Positions 54,393 to 63,767 of a stretch of DNA of 64,000 nt are shown here, piece by piece; within the stretch, counting starts at the first letter, position 1; each line of letters opens with the position of its first letter. The DNA lies in NCBI GenBank assembly GCA_017619375.1, contig JAFZSL010000068.1:1-64000 (forward strand), written 5' to 3'. Under the pieces are notes generated by a model. That model saw only the letters and a list, made by a program, of their open reading frames with translations, was not told the DNA's origin and made no database searches. The DNA comes from Prevotella sp. GTDB taxonomy: Bacteria > Bacteroidota > Bacteroidia > Bacteroidales > Bacteroidaceae. A program made the position numbers and the translations under genes.

Positions 54393-55664
54393 TTACTCTC
54401 TTTCGATGATTTCCAGACACATGCGTGAGTTGTGGTAGGGGCATTTCCAAAAACCGGCCTTGTCGTCTCGATGGTTGATGTTCCCTTCCTGGTCGCAACT
54501 CCACCACCATTCGCCACCATCCCGGTCGATGAGGTGGTCCTTGATGTATTGCCAGCAACGAATGGCTTTCTGCAAGGCTTCCTCGTCGCCGAAATACTGA
54601 TAGAGATTGTAGAATCCCACCACCGTCTCTGCCTGCACCCACCAGTGACGGTCGGCGTCGACATGGCCCGTGTCGAGGTTGGCTTCGTGCACCATCGAGC
54701 CATCGGCATTGAGACCTTTCTCCGAAGCCTTGGCCACCATCCTGACCACTTTTTCCACCTTCTGCAACACGACCCTGTCGCCAAGCACCAACGCGGCCTC
54801 ATGCATCAGCCAGGAACACTCGATGTCGTGTCCGTAGCTCTCGAGCCGTCCGCCCCCGCGCTTCCAGTCCATGCCGAAGAAAAGGTCGAGATGATGGGTT
54901 TTGGGGTTGAGGATGCGGTCGGTGAAGATGTCGATGAGGTTGCGCAGCGCCACTGCGACACGTTCGAAGGTCTCTTGCGGCACGGTGATGTCCACTGGCA
55001 TCACGGCCCCGATGGAGGGCACGTAGTTGCACAGGTTGGACTCGCGCATCTCCCTCAGGCAGCGGAAGAGGTTGGTGTAGGGTTCGATGATATGCAGATG
55101 CGTGTTCTGCGACTTGGGATAGTTGGCGTCCAAGTCGGACAGCCGCATGTCGGCCATCTCCCCCCATTCGCGGGTGCAAGCCTCTATGTATCCATTGTGC
55201 TCGTGGTCGAACGCATGCTCCTCGATGCAGTCAAAGAGTTCCAAGGCATAGTCGAGGGCCTCGGGGTCGCTGGTGGCACGGGCATACTCCGACAAGCCGT
55301 AAACGGCGAAGCCTATGGCATAGAACTGCTTCTTGGTGTCTTTGGGTTGCCCTGTACTGTCAAGGCTCCAAAACACGCCGCCATATTCCGGGTCGTAGAA
55401 ATGGTCGATGACATAGCGCTTTGCCCGTGTGGCGGCCTCCAGGTATTCCGGCTTTCTCAGTACGCGGTAGGCGGCGGAGAAGGCCCACAGGATGCGGGCG
55501 TTGAGGACGGCGCCCTTTTCTGCGTCTGGATGAATCACGCCATTGCCGTCCATGCGGCCAAGGAAACCGCCGTTTTTCTCGTCTGTCATCTTGCCGATCC
55601 AAAAGGGCAGGATGTTCTTTTCGAGAACATCACGCATTTCTTTTTTTAGTGAAGAGATGTTCAT
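54393..55664 (-). CDS. N-acylglucosamine 2-epimerase-family protein, probable cellobiose 2-epimerase
   Basis: 423 residues. The (alpha/alpha)6 barrel of the AGE family: KGAVLNARILWAFSAAYR, YDPEYGGVFWSLDSTG, NTHLHIIEPYTNLFR with the catalytic-type His, ESYGHDIECSWLMHEAA, and HWWVQAETVVGFYNLYQ. Length and these motifs fit Bacteroidetes cellobiose 2-epimerases, which convert cellobiose to glucosyl-mannose in mannan use. No signal peptide. It precedes the LacX-type epimerase, and a TATCTTTG box lies about 150 nt upstream. Confidence 0.87.
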   Translation of the reverse strand: MNISSLKKEMRDVLEKNILPFWIGKMTDEKNGGFLGRMDGNGVIHPDAEKGAVLNARILWAFSAAYRVLRKPEYLEAATRAKRYVIDHFYDPEYGGVFWSLDSTGQPKDTKKQFYAIGFAVYGLSEYARATSDPEALDYALELFDCIEEHAFDHEHNGYIEACTREWGEMADMRLSDLDANYPKSQNTHLHIIEPYTNLFRCLREMRESNLCNYVPSIGAVMPVDITVPQETFERVAVALRNLIDIFTDRILNPKTHHLDLFFGMDWKRGGGRLESYGHDIECSWLMHEAALVLGDRVVLQKVEKVVRMVAKASEKGLNADGSMVHEANLDTGHVDADRHWWVQAETVVGFYNLYQYFGDEEALQKAIRCWQYIKDHLIDRDGGEWWWSCDQEGNINHRDDKAGFWKCPYHNSRMCLEIIERE

Positions 55665-55810
55665 AGTTTACCTGTTTTTGCGCCATTTAGATTGGGTGTG
55701 ATTGGCAAATTCTTGATTGTCAAGTAGTTGGTGGGTTTTATGTTTTGTCGGAAATCTCGATGGCCTTTGATGGCGCAATTCAAGGACATGCAAAATATCG
55801 ACTAACGTGG

Positions 55811-55818
55811 CAAAGATA
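55811..55818 (-). promoter_or_regulatory. Probable -7 box for the cellobiose 2-epimerase unit
   Basis: The minus strand reads TATCTTTG, an exact TAnnTTTG match. It would give a leader of roughly 140 nt. No clear -33 TTTG was found. Confidence 0.45.
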
Positions 55819-55895
55819 ATACATAAAAACGAGATAATGACCGCTTTTGGTGGAAATACATTTCGTACCCTCATCGGCGGCCTCCTTGTTGGATG

Positions 55896-58493
55896 TCAAG
55901 GGGTCTTGGTGATGGTCAACACTCCGGCGGCCAGGGCGGGAACAGGGAGCAGGACATCGTTTCCATCGGTCTTCGCGGTTGCCTTCTTGAGCGAGACGGC
56001 ACTCTTGTCCTCCATGCTGTTGGCCACCAAGAGCGAGCCAGGGGCGTAATATTCGAACTCCGCAGCCGACACCCCCTTCCAGTCTCCCTTGATGCGCAAG
56101 GTGGCTGGCGTGTCGGTGGGGTTCACCACCTTGACAATTACGGCGGCGCCGTTTTCCGACAAGGTGGTGCTCACGCTGACATCGCCGGTGTCGCCGCTGA
56201 ATGCCAGGCGATATTTGGAGAAATGGTCGTACCAAAGTTCGGTGACTTGGCAGTTGGGAGCCTTGAACAAATCCTTGTAGTCAAAGTTAATGAAAGCGTT
56301 GTTCCAGTCGGGAGCATCGGTGCGGCGTATGAACAGGGCCGCAGCCCCCATGGCCACCACGTCGCGGGATTCGCACATGTTGAGGAATCCGCCGGCAAAC
56401 AAGCCCGTGCGCCAGTCGATGCTGTTCAGGTTCCATTCCGATATGAACAGCTTGATGTTAGGATTGGGGCCATCGGCAATCATCTTGGCGTAGCGGTCAT
56501 ACTGTTGTCCCAAACGCAGCGGCCCGGTGGCGTAGCCGCCCTGTTGCTCATAGTGGTGCAGGCTCAGGTAGTCGAAATAACTGCCGCTGCGGTGGATGAA
56601 CTGCTCGTCCTCACGGAATCCGCCGCAGGCGATGATTTTGATCGATGGGTCGATCTTGCGCATCGCGGTGCTGAAGTCTCGGACGCACTTCTCATAACGG
56701 TCGATGCCCATCTCCCACATCTCATTGTCTATCTCCCAATATTTCACATTATACGGTTCGGGATGCCCGTTGGCGGCGCGTTTTGCACCCCATTCGTCGG
56801 TGGCGGGGGCGTTGCAGTAGCGAAGCCAGTTCACCGCATCTTGAAGGATGCGGTCATACTCGTCGGCGGGGCGTTCAAACTTGACGCTCACGACGATGAT
56901 GGGTTCTGAGCCCACCTCGCGGCAGAAGCGGATGAACTCATCGGTGCCGAAGCAGTTCTGGTCGTAGTCCATCCACATCCAGTGTGCCCAGCGTTCGCGC
57001 TGTTCCTGAGGGCCGATGCCCCATTTCCAGTCATATTGGGCGACGTATCCGCCACCCGGCCACCGCATGCAGGTGGGATGCAATTCCTTCACGGCCTGCA
57101 GGATGTCGGGACGGAACCCGCCCAGGTCGAGGCCGGTCTGGGTGGTCATGGTAGCCATGTCCACCTGCACCGTTCCGTTCTTGACCATGATGACGAAATC
57201 GCCGTCACAGCTATTCTTGGTTATCGCCTTTGGTGTTTGGCTTTCATCCCTGGAGAGTCTGAGATCACCTTCGATTTTCTGGAGTTCCAGCGTGAATTCA
57301 TATTTCTTCCAATTCTTGCTCACCTTGCCCAATGACTGGCGGGCGATAATATTGCCTTTCTTGTTGCGAAGTCCCACAATCAGTTCGCCCTTGCCTTTGG
57401 CATAAATCGAGCCTACATATTTCTCACCTGCGATGATGTTCTGGGGACCTTGGAAGATGCCTGCCTCAGTCTTGCCCGCAGTAATCTCCTGCGAATAGCG
57501 CATGTTCACGGCATCGTCCTTGACCAGACGGTACTTGCCGCCTTCGCCGAAAGCCGTCCACTGTTGTGCCACTGCAGGGATTTGTACGTCTCCGGGTGTG
57601 CCCTCGAACAGCACTTTGCCGTCAGGAGTCGTCAACTTGATATTGCGGTAGGTGGCCTCGGTGTAATTGACCCAGAATGTCAGATGGTTGCGGTCGGCCT
57701 TCTCAAGACCATCATAACTGACCACCTCCTTGCCGTCCCAGTAGACGGTCGCCTTGCAGCCACGACTCACCACGCGCAGTTTGTGCCACTGCTGCTCTTC
57801 GTTCACCTGCTCCTTCGTGGCCGGAGCCGATGCCAGTGGGACCAGCATGTTCATGCGGCGGCCGGGACGCCCTCCGAAGCCGGTCGACTCACGCTCTTCC
57901 ATTGTGCAGATGGAGAAATCGGCCGTGGTACTCTGCTGCTGAAGCGCAGCGCGTGCTGCTGCCTCGTTTGCCGCGTCGATTTGCGACTGGGTCTGCGCCG
58001 GGGTGAATGTGCGGCTCTCATAATACGGGTCGTGTATGCGGACGAAATAGGGCGTTCCATCGGTCTTGTTACGGAAGGCGAAACGGATGTCCATCAGCCC
58101 GCCGCTCCATGCGCGTCGCGCCAACTTGTATGAACGCCAGTTGACGTCCATGGTCAGGTCGAAGTCGCAAGTCTCCATGCTGTCGATCTTGAGCGGCTGC
58201 TCATAGCGGGTGGGGGAGTGCAGCACCATGTCGTCCTCCATGAACCAGCCGTCAAAGTATCCGTCACGTGGATGGATGCCAGGAAACTGTTCCGGTTCGA
58301 ATGAACGTTCTTGGATGAGTTCCTGCCACACACCGTTGTTGGCACTGAAATAGATGTGCTCGAAAAGTTGGCCGTAAAGCATCTCGTCAATGACTCCCGA
58401 GGGCTGTTTGCTCTCCACCGTGATCTCATACTCGCTTTGGGCCCTGGCAATCATTCCAATCACCAAAAAAGCCAACAACAGGTGTTTTCTCAT
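55896..58493 (-). CDS. Large secreted alpha-L-arabinofuranosidase, GH51, with inserted carbohydrate-binding-like region
   Basis: 865 residues. The signal peptide ends near IARAQ. The N-terminal GVIDEMLYGQLFEHIYFSANNG strand belongs to GH51. A beta-sandwich region with a Gln/Ala-rich linker (about 170-320; GCKATVYWDGKEVVSYDG) resembles LamG/DUF1080-type modules, followed by a CBM4-like part (about 320-440). The GH51 barrel carries Glu591 (WEIDNEMWEMG, acid/base) and Glu686 (FISEWNLNS, nucleophile). It hydrolyses arabinofuranosyl side chains outside the cell. It is not linked to the ara operon and lies upstream of the AGE gene with a 231-nt gap. Confidence 0.9.
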   Translation of the reverse strand: MRKHLLLAFLVIGMIARAQSEYEITVESKQPSGVIDEMLYGQLFEHIYFSANNGVWQELIQERSFEPEQFPGIHPRDGYFDGWFMEDDMVLHSPTRYEQPLKIDSMETCDFDLTMDVNWRSYKLARRAWSGGLMDIRFAFRNKTDGTPYFVRIHDPYYESRTFTPAQTQSQIDAANEAAARAALQQQSTTADFSICTMEERESTGFGGRPGRRMNMLVPLASAPATKEQVNEEQQWHKLRVVSRGCKATVYWDGKEVVSYDGLEKADRNHLTFWVNYTEATYRNIKLTTPDGKVLFEGTPGDVQIPAVAQQWTAFGEGGKYRLVKDDAVNMRYSQEITAGKTEAGIFQGPQNIIAGEKYVGSIYAKGKGELIVGLRNKKGNIIARQSLGKVSKNWKKYEFTLELQKIEGDLRLSRDESQTPKAITKNSCDGDFVIMVKNGTVQVDMATMTTQTGLDLGGFRPDILQAVKELHPTCMRWPGGGYVAQYDWKWGIGPQEQRERWAHWMWMDYDQNCFGTDEFIRFCREVGSEPIIVVSVKFERPADEYDRILQDAVNWLRYCNAPATDEWGAKRAANGHPEPYNVKYWEIDNEMWEMGIDRYEKCVRDFSTAMRKIDPSIKIIACGGFREDEQFIHRSGSYFDYLSLHHYEQQGGYATGPLRLGQQYDRYAKMIADGPNPNIKLFISEWNLNSIDWRTGLFAGGFLNMCESRDVVAMGAAALFIRRTDAPDWNNAFINFDYKDLFKAPNCQVTELWYDHFSKYRLAFSGDTGDVSVSTTLSENGAAVIVKVVNPTDTPATLRIKGDWKGVSAAEFEYYAPGSLLVANSMEDKSAVSLKKATAKTDGNDVLLPVPALAAGVLTITKTP

Positions 58494-58657
58494 TATCGTG
58501 TTTTTTATGCTGTAACCTTTTTCGTTTCACCGTCCGATGGATGCTTGTCCCGCCTGGGTGCTTCCTTCCATAAGACAGAGGAACTGTTTGCGGCTGTAAA
58601 ATTACAAATTGTTTTGCATATTTTATAACAAATGGCGTGGATATGTTTCTTTTTTTC

Positions 58658-58665
58658 TATCTTTG
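58658..58665 (+). promoter_or_regulatory. Probable -7 box for the HD hydrolase gene
   Basis: TATCTTTG, an exact TAnnTTTG match, 27 nt before the ATG at 58693. It argues against the more upstream ATG at 58609. Confidence 0.55.
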
Positions 58666-58692
58666 CCATGCCGCCCGATAAGGACACCTGGA

Positions 58693-59214
58693 ATGATGGC
58701 GTACCCAAGGGGATTCAACACAACACCCATACCAACGAATGCTGAACGAATGCAGGAAATAGTAAGACAAATACGTGAACTTGTCCTTTCCCGATGGACA
58801 AACGGTGAAGTGCATGGCGTCAGCCACTGGGACAGGGTCTATGGCTACGGTATGCGACTCATTGCTCCTGGGGTAGACCCTCTTGTAGTGGCTTTGTTCG
58901 CCTACCTCCACGACTCATGCCGGATGAATGATGGATACGACACGTACCACGGGCCGATGGCCGCAGTGTGGATGGACAGCCTCAGGGATACCTATCTGAA
59001 GCCTTTGTCTGATGAGCAGATGAGACTGCTCAAAGAGGCCTGTCGGCTCCATACCACCACTCACAAAACAGGGAATCCCACCATCGATGCGTGCTTTGAT
59101 GCCGACCGCCTGGATCTCTGGCGCGTCGGCATCAAACCCGACCCGAAAAGGATGGCCACGGCAAAGGGCAGGAAGATTGCACAAGAGACGGACTACAATG
59201 CCATGAGGGATTAA
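58693..59214 (+). CDS. HD-domain phosphohydrolase-like protein
   Basis: 173 residues from MMAYPRGFNTTPIPTN; MQEIVRQ at 58750 is an alternative start. HD-superfamily ligands are seen: EVHGVSHWDRVYGYG with the first His, ALFAYLHDSCRMND with the HD pair, and CFDADRLDLWRVG with the final Asp. A short protein of this type probably acts on a nucleotide or phosphomonoester; the substrate is unknown. Soluble. Its stop overlaps by 4 nt the end of the convergent DUF1232 remnant. Confidence 0.8.
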   Translation: MMAYPRGFNTTPIPTNAERMQEIVRQIRELVLSRWTNGEVHGVSHWDRVYGYGMRLIAPGVDPLVVALFAYLHDSCRMNDGYDTYHGPMAAVWMDSLRDTYLKPLSDEQMRLLKEACRLHTTTHKTGNPTIDACFDADRLDLWRVGIKPDPKRMATAKGRKIAQETDYNAMRD

Positions 59215-59528
59215 GGCTTTTCCTCCTTTTCGGTTGGCTGATTGGATGTTGGTGTTTGGCAATGGAGAAGATTTAATGCATAGTCCAGCACCACCAGGTC
59301 ATCTACAAATCCCATCCCATGGATGTCGTCATGAATGACATCTTCGTCGTCAAAGAAATAAGTCAGTGCCCATTGGGCAATCAATTTCCTGTCGCTGTCA
59401 TTTTCGTTTTTGAGGAAGGCATATAATGCCAATACCCTTTTCTTCTGTTCGGAAAAGGATGGGTCGTCGTCCGGGCTGTTGATGATTTCATGGACCAGTA
59501 TGCCCTACGGATTTTTTCGGGCAATCAT
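59211..59528 (-). pseudogene. DUF1232 (YkvA-like) gene interrupted by an in-frame TAG
   Basis: The C-terminal DUF1232 segment is clear: ALYAFLKNENDSDRKLIAQW, then DVIHDDIHGMGFVDDLVVLD. The frame is open back to a TAG at 59505-59507. Beyond that stop the same frame continues for seven codons (MIARKNP) to an ATG at 59528. Either a nonsense mutation disabled the gene, or translation starts inside at a non-ATG codon such as TTG at 59432. No candidate ATG exists between the TAG and the domain. The usual family length is longer at the N-terminus. Confidence 0.55.
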
Positions 59529-59552
59529 GAAAAAAAATTACCCGTGCTGTGA

Positions 59553-59560
59553 TATTTTTG
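59553..59560 (+). promoter_or_regulatory. Probable -7 box for the third WG-repeat gene
   Basis: TATTTTTG fits TAnnTTTG and lies 58 nt before the ATG at 59619. No TTTG was found at the -33 position. Confidence 0.4.
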
Positions 59561-59618
59561 CTTTTCATTGCCTCTATATAAGATGAAAGTTATTGTCTTA
59601 TTCTAAATCATTGTAATC

Positions 59619-60761
59619 ATGGGTTCTGAAAAGTGTTCAAGAATGCGTAAACTGCGCATGTATGTGAAATTGAAAAAATGTCTTGTGAAAGTGTTGGCGG
59701 CTGCTATCATGTTTTTCATTTGCGTGATGGTCTACTTTGTCGGTCATTGGGGGTATTATGGCATCAGTCAAATCTACCATGTCTACATCAAGGATGATGC
59801 GAATGATGCTTTCAATAGCAGCAAGGCGCTCAATGCGAATTATCGTTTCTATGAAAACGGGGGGCATAGCTATGTGCGGGATGTCCAGACAAGGAAGAAA
59901 GTGCTGAAGAATATTTGCTGGATGGCAGGTGCGGACAACCTGGAGGATTCGCTCTTATGTTTCGCCAGTGATGGCTATCGGGGCTTTTTCAATAGGAATT
60001 CGGGCGAAGTGTCAATCCCTGCCGACCGATATAGGAAAGCCTGGCTGTTTTCCGACGGGGTGGCGGTTGTCATGGAAAGTGACAGCACGTTGAAATTCAT
60101 CAATCCGGCGGGAAAGGTCGTTGCCGACCCGAAGGTCAAGTATGCAACGCTTTCAGCCAATCGTGGATATCTTTTCAAGAATGGCAACTGTCCAGCAAAA
60201 GGGGAAAACCAACTGTGGGGACTGTTGGACAAGAAGGGCGGATGGAGTGTCACTCCTGAATACGATGACATCGTGTTCACAAGAAACAATTGCTTGATAT
60301 GCTATAAGAATGGCAAACAAGGATTGCTGGACGACAAACTGCAACTCGTGGTGAAGCCTGACTACAGAGAGGTCCTGGTCACAGACAAAGGGATAGAGGT
60401 GTTGTTGGAGGACTACACTCGGCAACTGCTTGATTTCAACGGGGAAATCCTGGAACACCACATTTACACGAATATCAGGGAACTTTCCTACAAGTCATCT
60501 GTCGACGATGATACGTCTGATGGATATGGATACGAACTGTCTCCCTATCTGGAATACCAAACGACCTACACGTCGAGGATGCCTGCCCGGGTGGGACTGA
60601 TGGACCCCAACGGCAACCCCGTGACACCTCCATTGTACACCTCGATAGAGGCTGTCAACGCCAATTGCTTCAGATGTTTCTTCGCCGACATGGACCAAGA
60701 CTCTGCTGATGATGAGGTGGCGTCAATACTCATCAACCAGAAAGGCCAACGGATTGAATAG
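59619..60761 (+). CDS. Membrane-anchored WG-repeat protein
   Basis: 380 residues. A basic N-terminus is followed by a membrane segment at about 27-49 (LAAAIMFFICVMVYFVGHWGYY), which anchors the rest in the periplasm. WG-type units are visible from about 100 on: YRGFFNRNSGEVSIPADRY, LWGLLDKKGGWSVTPEYDDI, QGLLDDKLQLVVKPDY and RVGLMDPNGNPVTPPLYTSI. It is related in repeat type to the tandem pair at 50-53 kb but has a different N-terminus and no SEL1-like middle. Role unknown. Confidence 0.82.
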   Translation: MGSEKCSRMRKLRMYVKLKKCLVKVLAAAIMFFICVMVYFVGHWGYYGISQIYHVYIKDDANDAFNSSKALNANYRFYENGGHSYVRDVQTRKKVLKNICWMAGADNLEDSLLCFASDGYRGFFNRNSGEVSIPADRYRKAWLFSDGVAVVMESDSTLKFINPAGKVVADPKVKYATLSANRGYLFKNGNCPAKGENQLWGLLDKKGGWSVTPEYDDIVFTRNNCLICYKNGKQGLLDDKLQLVVKPDYREVLVTDKGIEVLLEDYTRQLLDFNGEILEHHIYTNIRELSYKSSVDDDTSDGYGYELSPYLEYQTTYTSRMPARVGLMDPNGNPVTPPLYTSIEAVNANCFRCFFADMDQDSADDEVASILINQKGQRIE

Positions 60762-61201
60762 CTAAATCCGATTCCTGTCGTGCGACGTAGGGGGACCATT
60801 TCAACCACAACAAGGATGGCAGTGCAGTAAACCGTGCCCCTGCGGAAAGTCGTTCTCAATAGGTCTACGGACTTTTAGGACTAAAAGGACTTTATGCGCC
60901 AGAGGCGCCTTGTGATTGTCTACGGAGTCAAGGAGTTGGGGAGTTTTCATGCGCCATGGCGTATTCTCCTTTCCTCCTCAACTCCGTAGATATTTTTCAA
61001 GAATGATCATAACTGTGCGCACTGTAGAGACGTGATTCTTCTCGCCTCCCTGCGGAAAGCCGTTCTCAGATGGCTTGAGGAGGTGGGAAATCCTGTCTAT
61101 ACTTTGCGTAAAAACGGAGAGGCGTGGAGATTTTTTTGCGAGTGATGCAGAGAAGATTCATTGAAAATGTGTTATCTTTGCACGTGTTTTTCAATGAGCC
61201 C
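60762..61201. other. Gene-free region with repeats and a long hairpin
   Basis: A 440-nt stretch without a credible gene. It holds two copies of a 21-nt repeat, CCCTGCGGAAAGYCGTTCTCA, at 60838-60858 and 61048-61068 (one difference). It also holds a long imperfect hairpin at 60919-60990 whose arms are TCTACGGAGT and ACTCCGTAGA with CTCC-rich inner parts and a CGCCATGGCG palindrome in the loop. The promoter box of the acetyltransferase gene is at its right end. Confidence 0.6.
61173..61180 (+). promoter_or_regulatory. Probable -7 box for the acetyltransferase-esterase pair
   Basis: TATCTTTG, an exact TAnnTTTG match, 21 nt before the ATG at 61202. It supports that start over the more upstream ATG. 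Confidence 0.55.
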
Positions 61202-61648
61202 ATGCCACCTGTATTGCACATCAAAACATTCAAGGAGTTGACGACGGATGAACTGTATGAACTTCTGAGAATAAGAAGCGAGGTGTTCGTCGTCGAGCAG
61301 AATTGCGTCTATCAGGACTTGGACGGCGATGACCAGAAGTCCATCCATCTCTGGCTGACGGTGGATGAGAGGGTGGTGGCCCTGGCTCGCGTATGCCCTG
61401 CTGGTACTCATATGAAGGAGATATCCATCGGCAGGGTTGTCACCACTGAACGAGGCAAGGGATATGGCAAGCAGGTGATGCTTCATGCCATTGATGCGGC
61501 GATTGAACATTTCCGTGCCGCACGCATCGATATCGAAGCGCAGGAGTATGCCAGGGGCTTTTATGAGGAAGTAGGATTCAAACAGTCGTCGGACACCTTC
61601 ATGCTCGATGGCATCCCCCACATCAAAATGACATGGACGAAAGGATGA
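61202..61648 (+). CDS. GNAT-family acetyltransferase, ElaA type
   Basis: 148 residues from MPPVLHIKTFKELTTDELYE. ElaA-like features: LRIRSEVFVVEQNCVYQDLDGDDQ, the acetyl-CoA loop IGRVVTTERGKGYGKQVM, and EAQEYARGFYEEVGFKQ. It transfers acetyl from acetyl-CoA to an unknown amine. The stop overlaps the next start by 4 nt (ATGA), so translation of the esterase is coupled. Confidence 0.87.
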   Translation: MPPVLHIKTFKELTTDELYELLRIRSEVFVVEQNCVYQDLDGDDQKSIHLWLTVDERVVALARVCPAGTHMKEISIGRVVTTERGKGYGKQVMLHAIDAAIEHFRAARIDIEAQEYARGFYEEVGFKQSSDTFMLDGIPHIKMTWTKG

Positions 61649-62232
61649 AAAAGATCGTGTTCCTTCACGGCTTCTATGCCAGTGGACAGTGCATTCCCGC
61701 CTTGTCTTTGCGGAACGCGTTTGAGGGTAAGGCGCTGGTGCTGACACCTGACTTGCCGACGTATCCGCGGTTGGCGTTGGAACAAGCAAGGAGTCTTTGC
61801 GACAAGGAGAAGCCCGACCTCCTTGTGGGCAACAGTTGCGGCTCTTTCTATGCCCAGATGCTTGCACCTGTTGTCGGCATACCTGCCTTGTTGGGCAATC
61901 CACATTTCAAAATGACGGAGTTCCTGAAGCCACGCATCGGCGAACATGAGTACAAGTCGCCACGCAAGGACGGCAACCAGCAGTTTGTCATCGACGAGGC
62001 CTTGATTAAGGAGTTCGAAGAACTGGAGGTCATCCAGTTCGATTCCTGCCACGCCGAAGACAAAGACCGCGTCTGGGGCTTGTTCGGAGAACAGGACACA
62101 TTGGCGCATTTCGAACCGTTGTTCTTGGAACATTACAGCCATTCTTTCCACTTCCCCGGCGGCCATACCCCTACAGCTGATGAAGTCCGCACATGGTACG
62201 TGCCGCTGATAGAGAAACTGCTGATGGTGTGA
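61645..62232 (+). CDS. YqiA-like alpha/beta hydrolase
   Basis: 195 residues from MKKIVFLHGFYASGQCI; the ATGA overlap with the acetyltransferase gene favours this ATG over 61633. Small esterase of the YqiA/UPF0227 type: FLHGFYASG near the oxyanion hole, nucleophile Ser in LLVGNSCGSFYAQM, Asp in GLFGEQDTL and His in FPGGHTPTADEV. Soluble, lacks a lid domain. Substrate unknown; short-chain acyl esters are typical for the family. Confidence 0.85.
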   Translation: MKKIVFLHGFYASGQCIPALSLRNAFEGKALVLTPDLPTYPRLALEQARSLCDKEKPDLLVGNSCGSFYAQMLAPVVGIPALLGNPHFKMTEFLKPRIGEHEYKSPRKDGNQQFVIDEALIKEFEELEVIQFDSCHAEDKDRVWGLFGEQDTLAHFEPLFLEHYSHSFHFPGGHTPTADEVRTWYVPLIEKLLMV

Positions 62233-62301
62233 AGATGGTGAAATTGCAATCGTTTGAGTGAAAAAAATGCGCCAATCGTATGTTTTTCGCAATATGTGTC
62301 T

Positions 62302-62309
62302 TACCTTTG
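62302..62309 (+). promoter_or_regulatory. Probable -7 box for nhaD
   Basis: TACCTTTG, an exact TAnnTTTG match, 37 nt before the nhaD ATG. The -33 region is T-rich without a clear TTTG. Confidence 0.5.
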
Positions 62310-62346
62310 CATACAAATTCGAAAAACAACAAAATCTTGAAGTGAT

Positions 62347-63675
62347 ATGACATCATTGACCACGGCGATAGTAATCGTCTTTATTGTGGGCTACCTGTGC
62401 ATAGCCCTGGAGAGTGTGACAAAGATCAACAAGGCGGCGATAGCCTTGCTGATGTGTGTGGGATGCTGGACCTTGCTGATGTTTGCGCCAGGTACTTACT
62501 ACCCGGATGTGCCGGCTGCCGATGTGGTGCACAAGGTTGCCGAGGTGATAGAGCATCATCTGGGTGATGCCGCCGGGACGCTGTTCTTCCTCATGGGCGC
62601 CATGACCATCGTCGAGATTGTTGACTCCAACGGCGGGTTCAACTTTGTCCGCGATGCCATCAAGACACGTTCGAAGAGGAAACTGATGTGGCGCATGGCA
62701 TTCATGACGTTCTTCCTCTCCGCCATCCTCGACAATCTCACCACCTCCATCGTGATGATCATGGTGCTTCGCAAACTGGTGCAGGAGCGGAAGGAGCGAC
62801 TTGTCTATGCCGCCATGGTGATTATTGCCGCCAACTCGGGTGGTGCCTTCTCGCCCATTGGCGATGTGACCACCATCATGCTGTGGATCAAGGGGGTCAT
62901 CACCACCCAGGGTGTGTTGTCGGAGATTTTCATCCCCTCGCTCGTTTCCATGCTCGTGCCTGCGATCATCTTGCAATATATGCTCAAGGGGAAGTTTGAC
63001 AAGTCCCAAAACCTGCCTGCGGCTGCCGTGAGCCAGTTCACCAAGACGCAGCGCAATATCATCTTCTGGCTTGGTGTCGGAGGTCTGGTTTTCGTGCCTA
63101 TTTTCAAGACGTTGACGCACCTGCCGCCGTTCATGGGCATCCTGTTGGTGCTGGGACTGCTGTGGACCACCACCGAGATTTTCCATCATAACACCGACGA
63201 GGACGACACCATGGCCAAGCGTGTGAGCGACTTGCTTTCGCGCATCGACCTTTCCACCATCATGTTCTTCCTGGGCATCCTCATGGCTGTCGCTGTCTTG
63301 CAGGAAGTGGGTGTGCTCACGGCTCTCGGGCAGTCATTGGACGAGATGTCGGGTGGCAACCATTACCTGGTGACGGGTGTCATCGGCGTGCTCTCATCGA
63401 TAGTGGACAATGTGCCGTTGGTTGCAGGATGCATGGGTATGTATCCGGTGGCTCCCTCTGGCGACTTGGCCGTGGATGGCATCTTCTGGCAATTGTTGGC
63501 CTATTGTGCCGGCGTGGGTGGTTCCATCCTGATTATCGGCAGCGCCGCCGGCGTCGTGGTGATGGGTCTCGAGAAAATCACCTTCGGGTGGTATATGAAG
63601 CGCATTTCATGGATTGTACTCATTGGCTATCTTGTCGGCATGTTCTCCTATTGGCTGATGAAGATGGTCGTATGA
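62347..63675 (+). CDS. nhaD: Sodium/proton antiporter NhaD
   Basis: 442 residues with about 12 membrane segments. Exports sodium or lithium in exchange for protons across the inner membrane. The NhaD/ion-transporter pattern is present: FFLMGAMTIVEIVDSNGGF, TFFLSAILDNLTTSIVMIMVL, IIAANSGGAFSPIGDVTTIMLW, SSIVDNVPLVAGCMGMY and GGSILIIGSAAGVVVMG. The paired DN motifs in the two inverted repeats are intact. Monocistronic, with a 7-bp array in the downstream spacer. Confidence 0.93.
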   Translation: MTSLTTAIVIVFIVGYLCIALESVTKINKAAIALLMCVGCWTLLMFAPGTYYPDVPAADVVHKVAEVIEHHLGDAAGTLFFLMGAMTIVEIVDSNGGFNFVRDAIKTRSKRKLMWRMAFMTFFLSAILDNLTTSIVMIMVLRKLVQERKERLVYAAMVIIAANSGGAFSPIGDVTTIMLWIKGVITTQGVLSEIFIPSLVSMLVPAIILQYMLKGKFDKSQNLPAAAVSQFTKTQRNIIFWLGVGGLVFVPIFKTLTHLPPFMGILLVLGLLWTTTEIFHHNTDEDDTMAKRVSDLLSRIDLSTIMFFLGILMAVAVLQEVGVLTALGQSLDEMSGGNHYLVTGVIGVLSSIVDNVPLVAGCMGMYPVAPSGDLAVDGIFWQLLAYCAGVGGSILIIGSAAGVVVMGLEKITFGWYMKRISWIVLIGYLVGMFSYWLMKMVV

Positions 63676-63767
63676 AGAATTGAGAATTGAGATTTGAGCC
63701 TACTTGAAAAAGCGGGCTCAATTGCTAATTATTAATTATTAATTGTTAATTATAAATTATTAATTTT
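63676..63767. repeat. 7-bp period arrays between nhaD and the alkD-like gene
   Basis: GAATTGA units at 63677, 63684 and 63691 keep a 7-bp register. After a short unique stretch AATT recurs at 63727, 63734, 63741, 63748, 63755 and 63762, again exactly 7 bp apart, and runs into the stop codon of the convergent gene. Confidence 0.7.
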
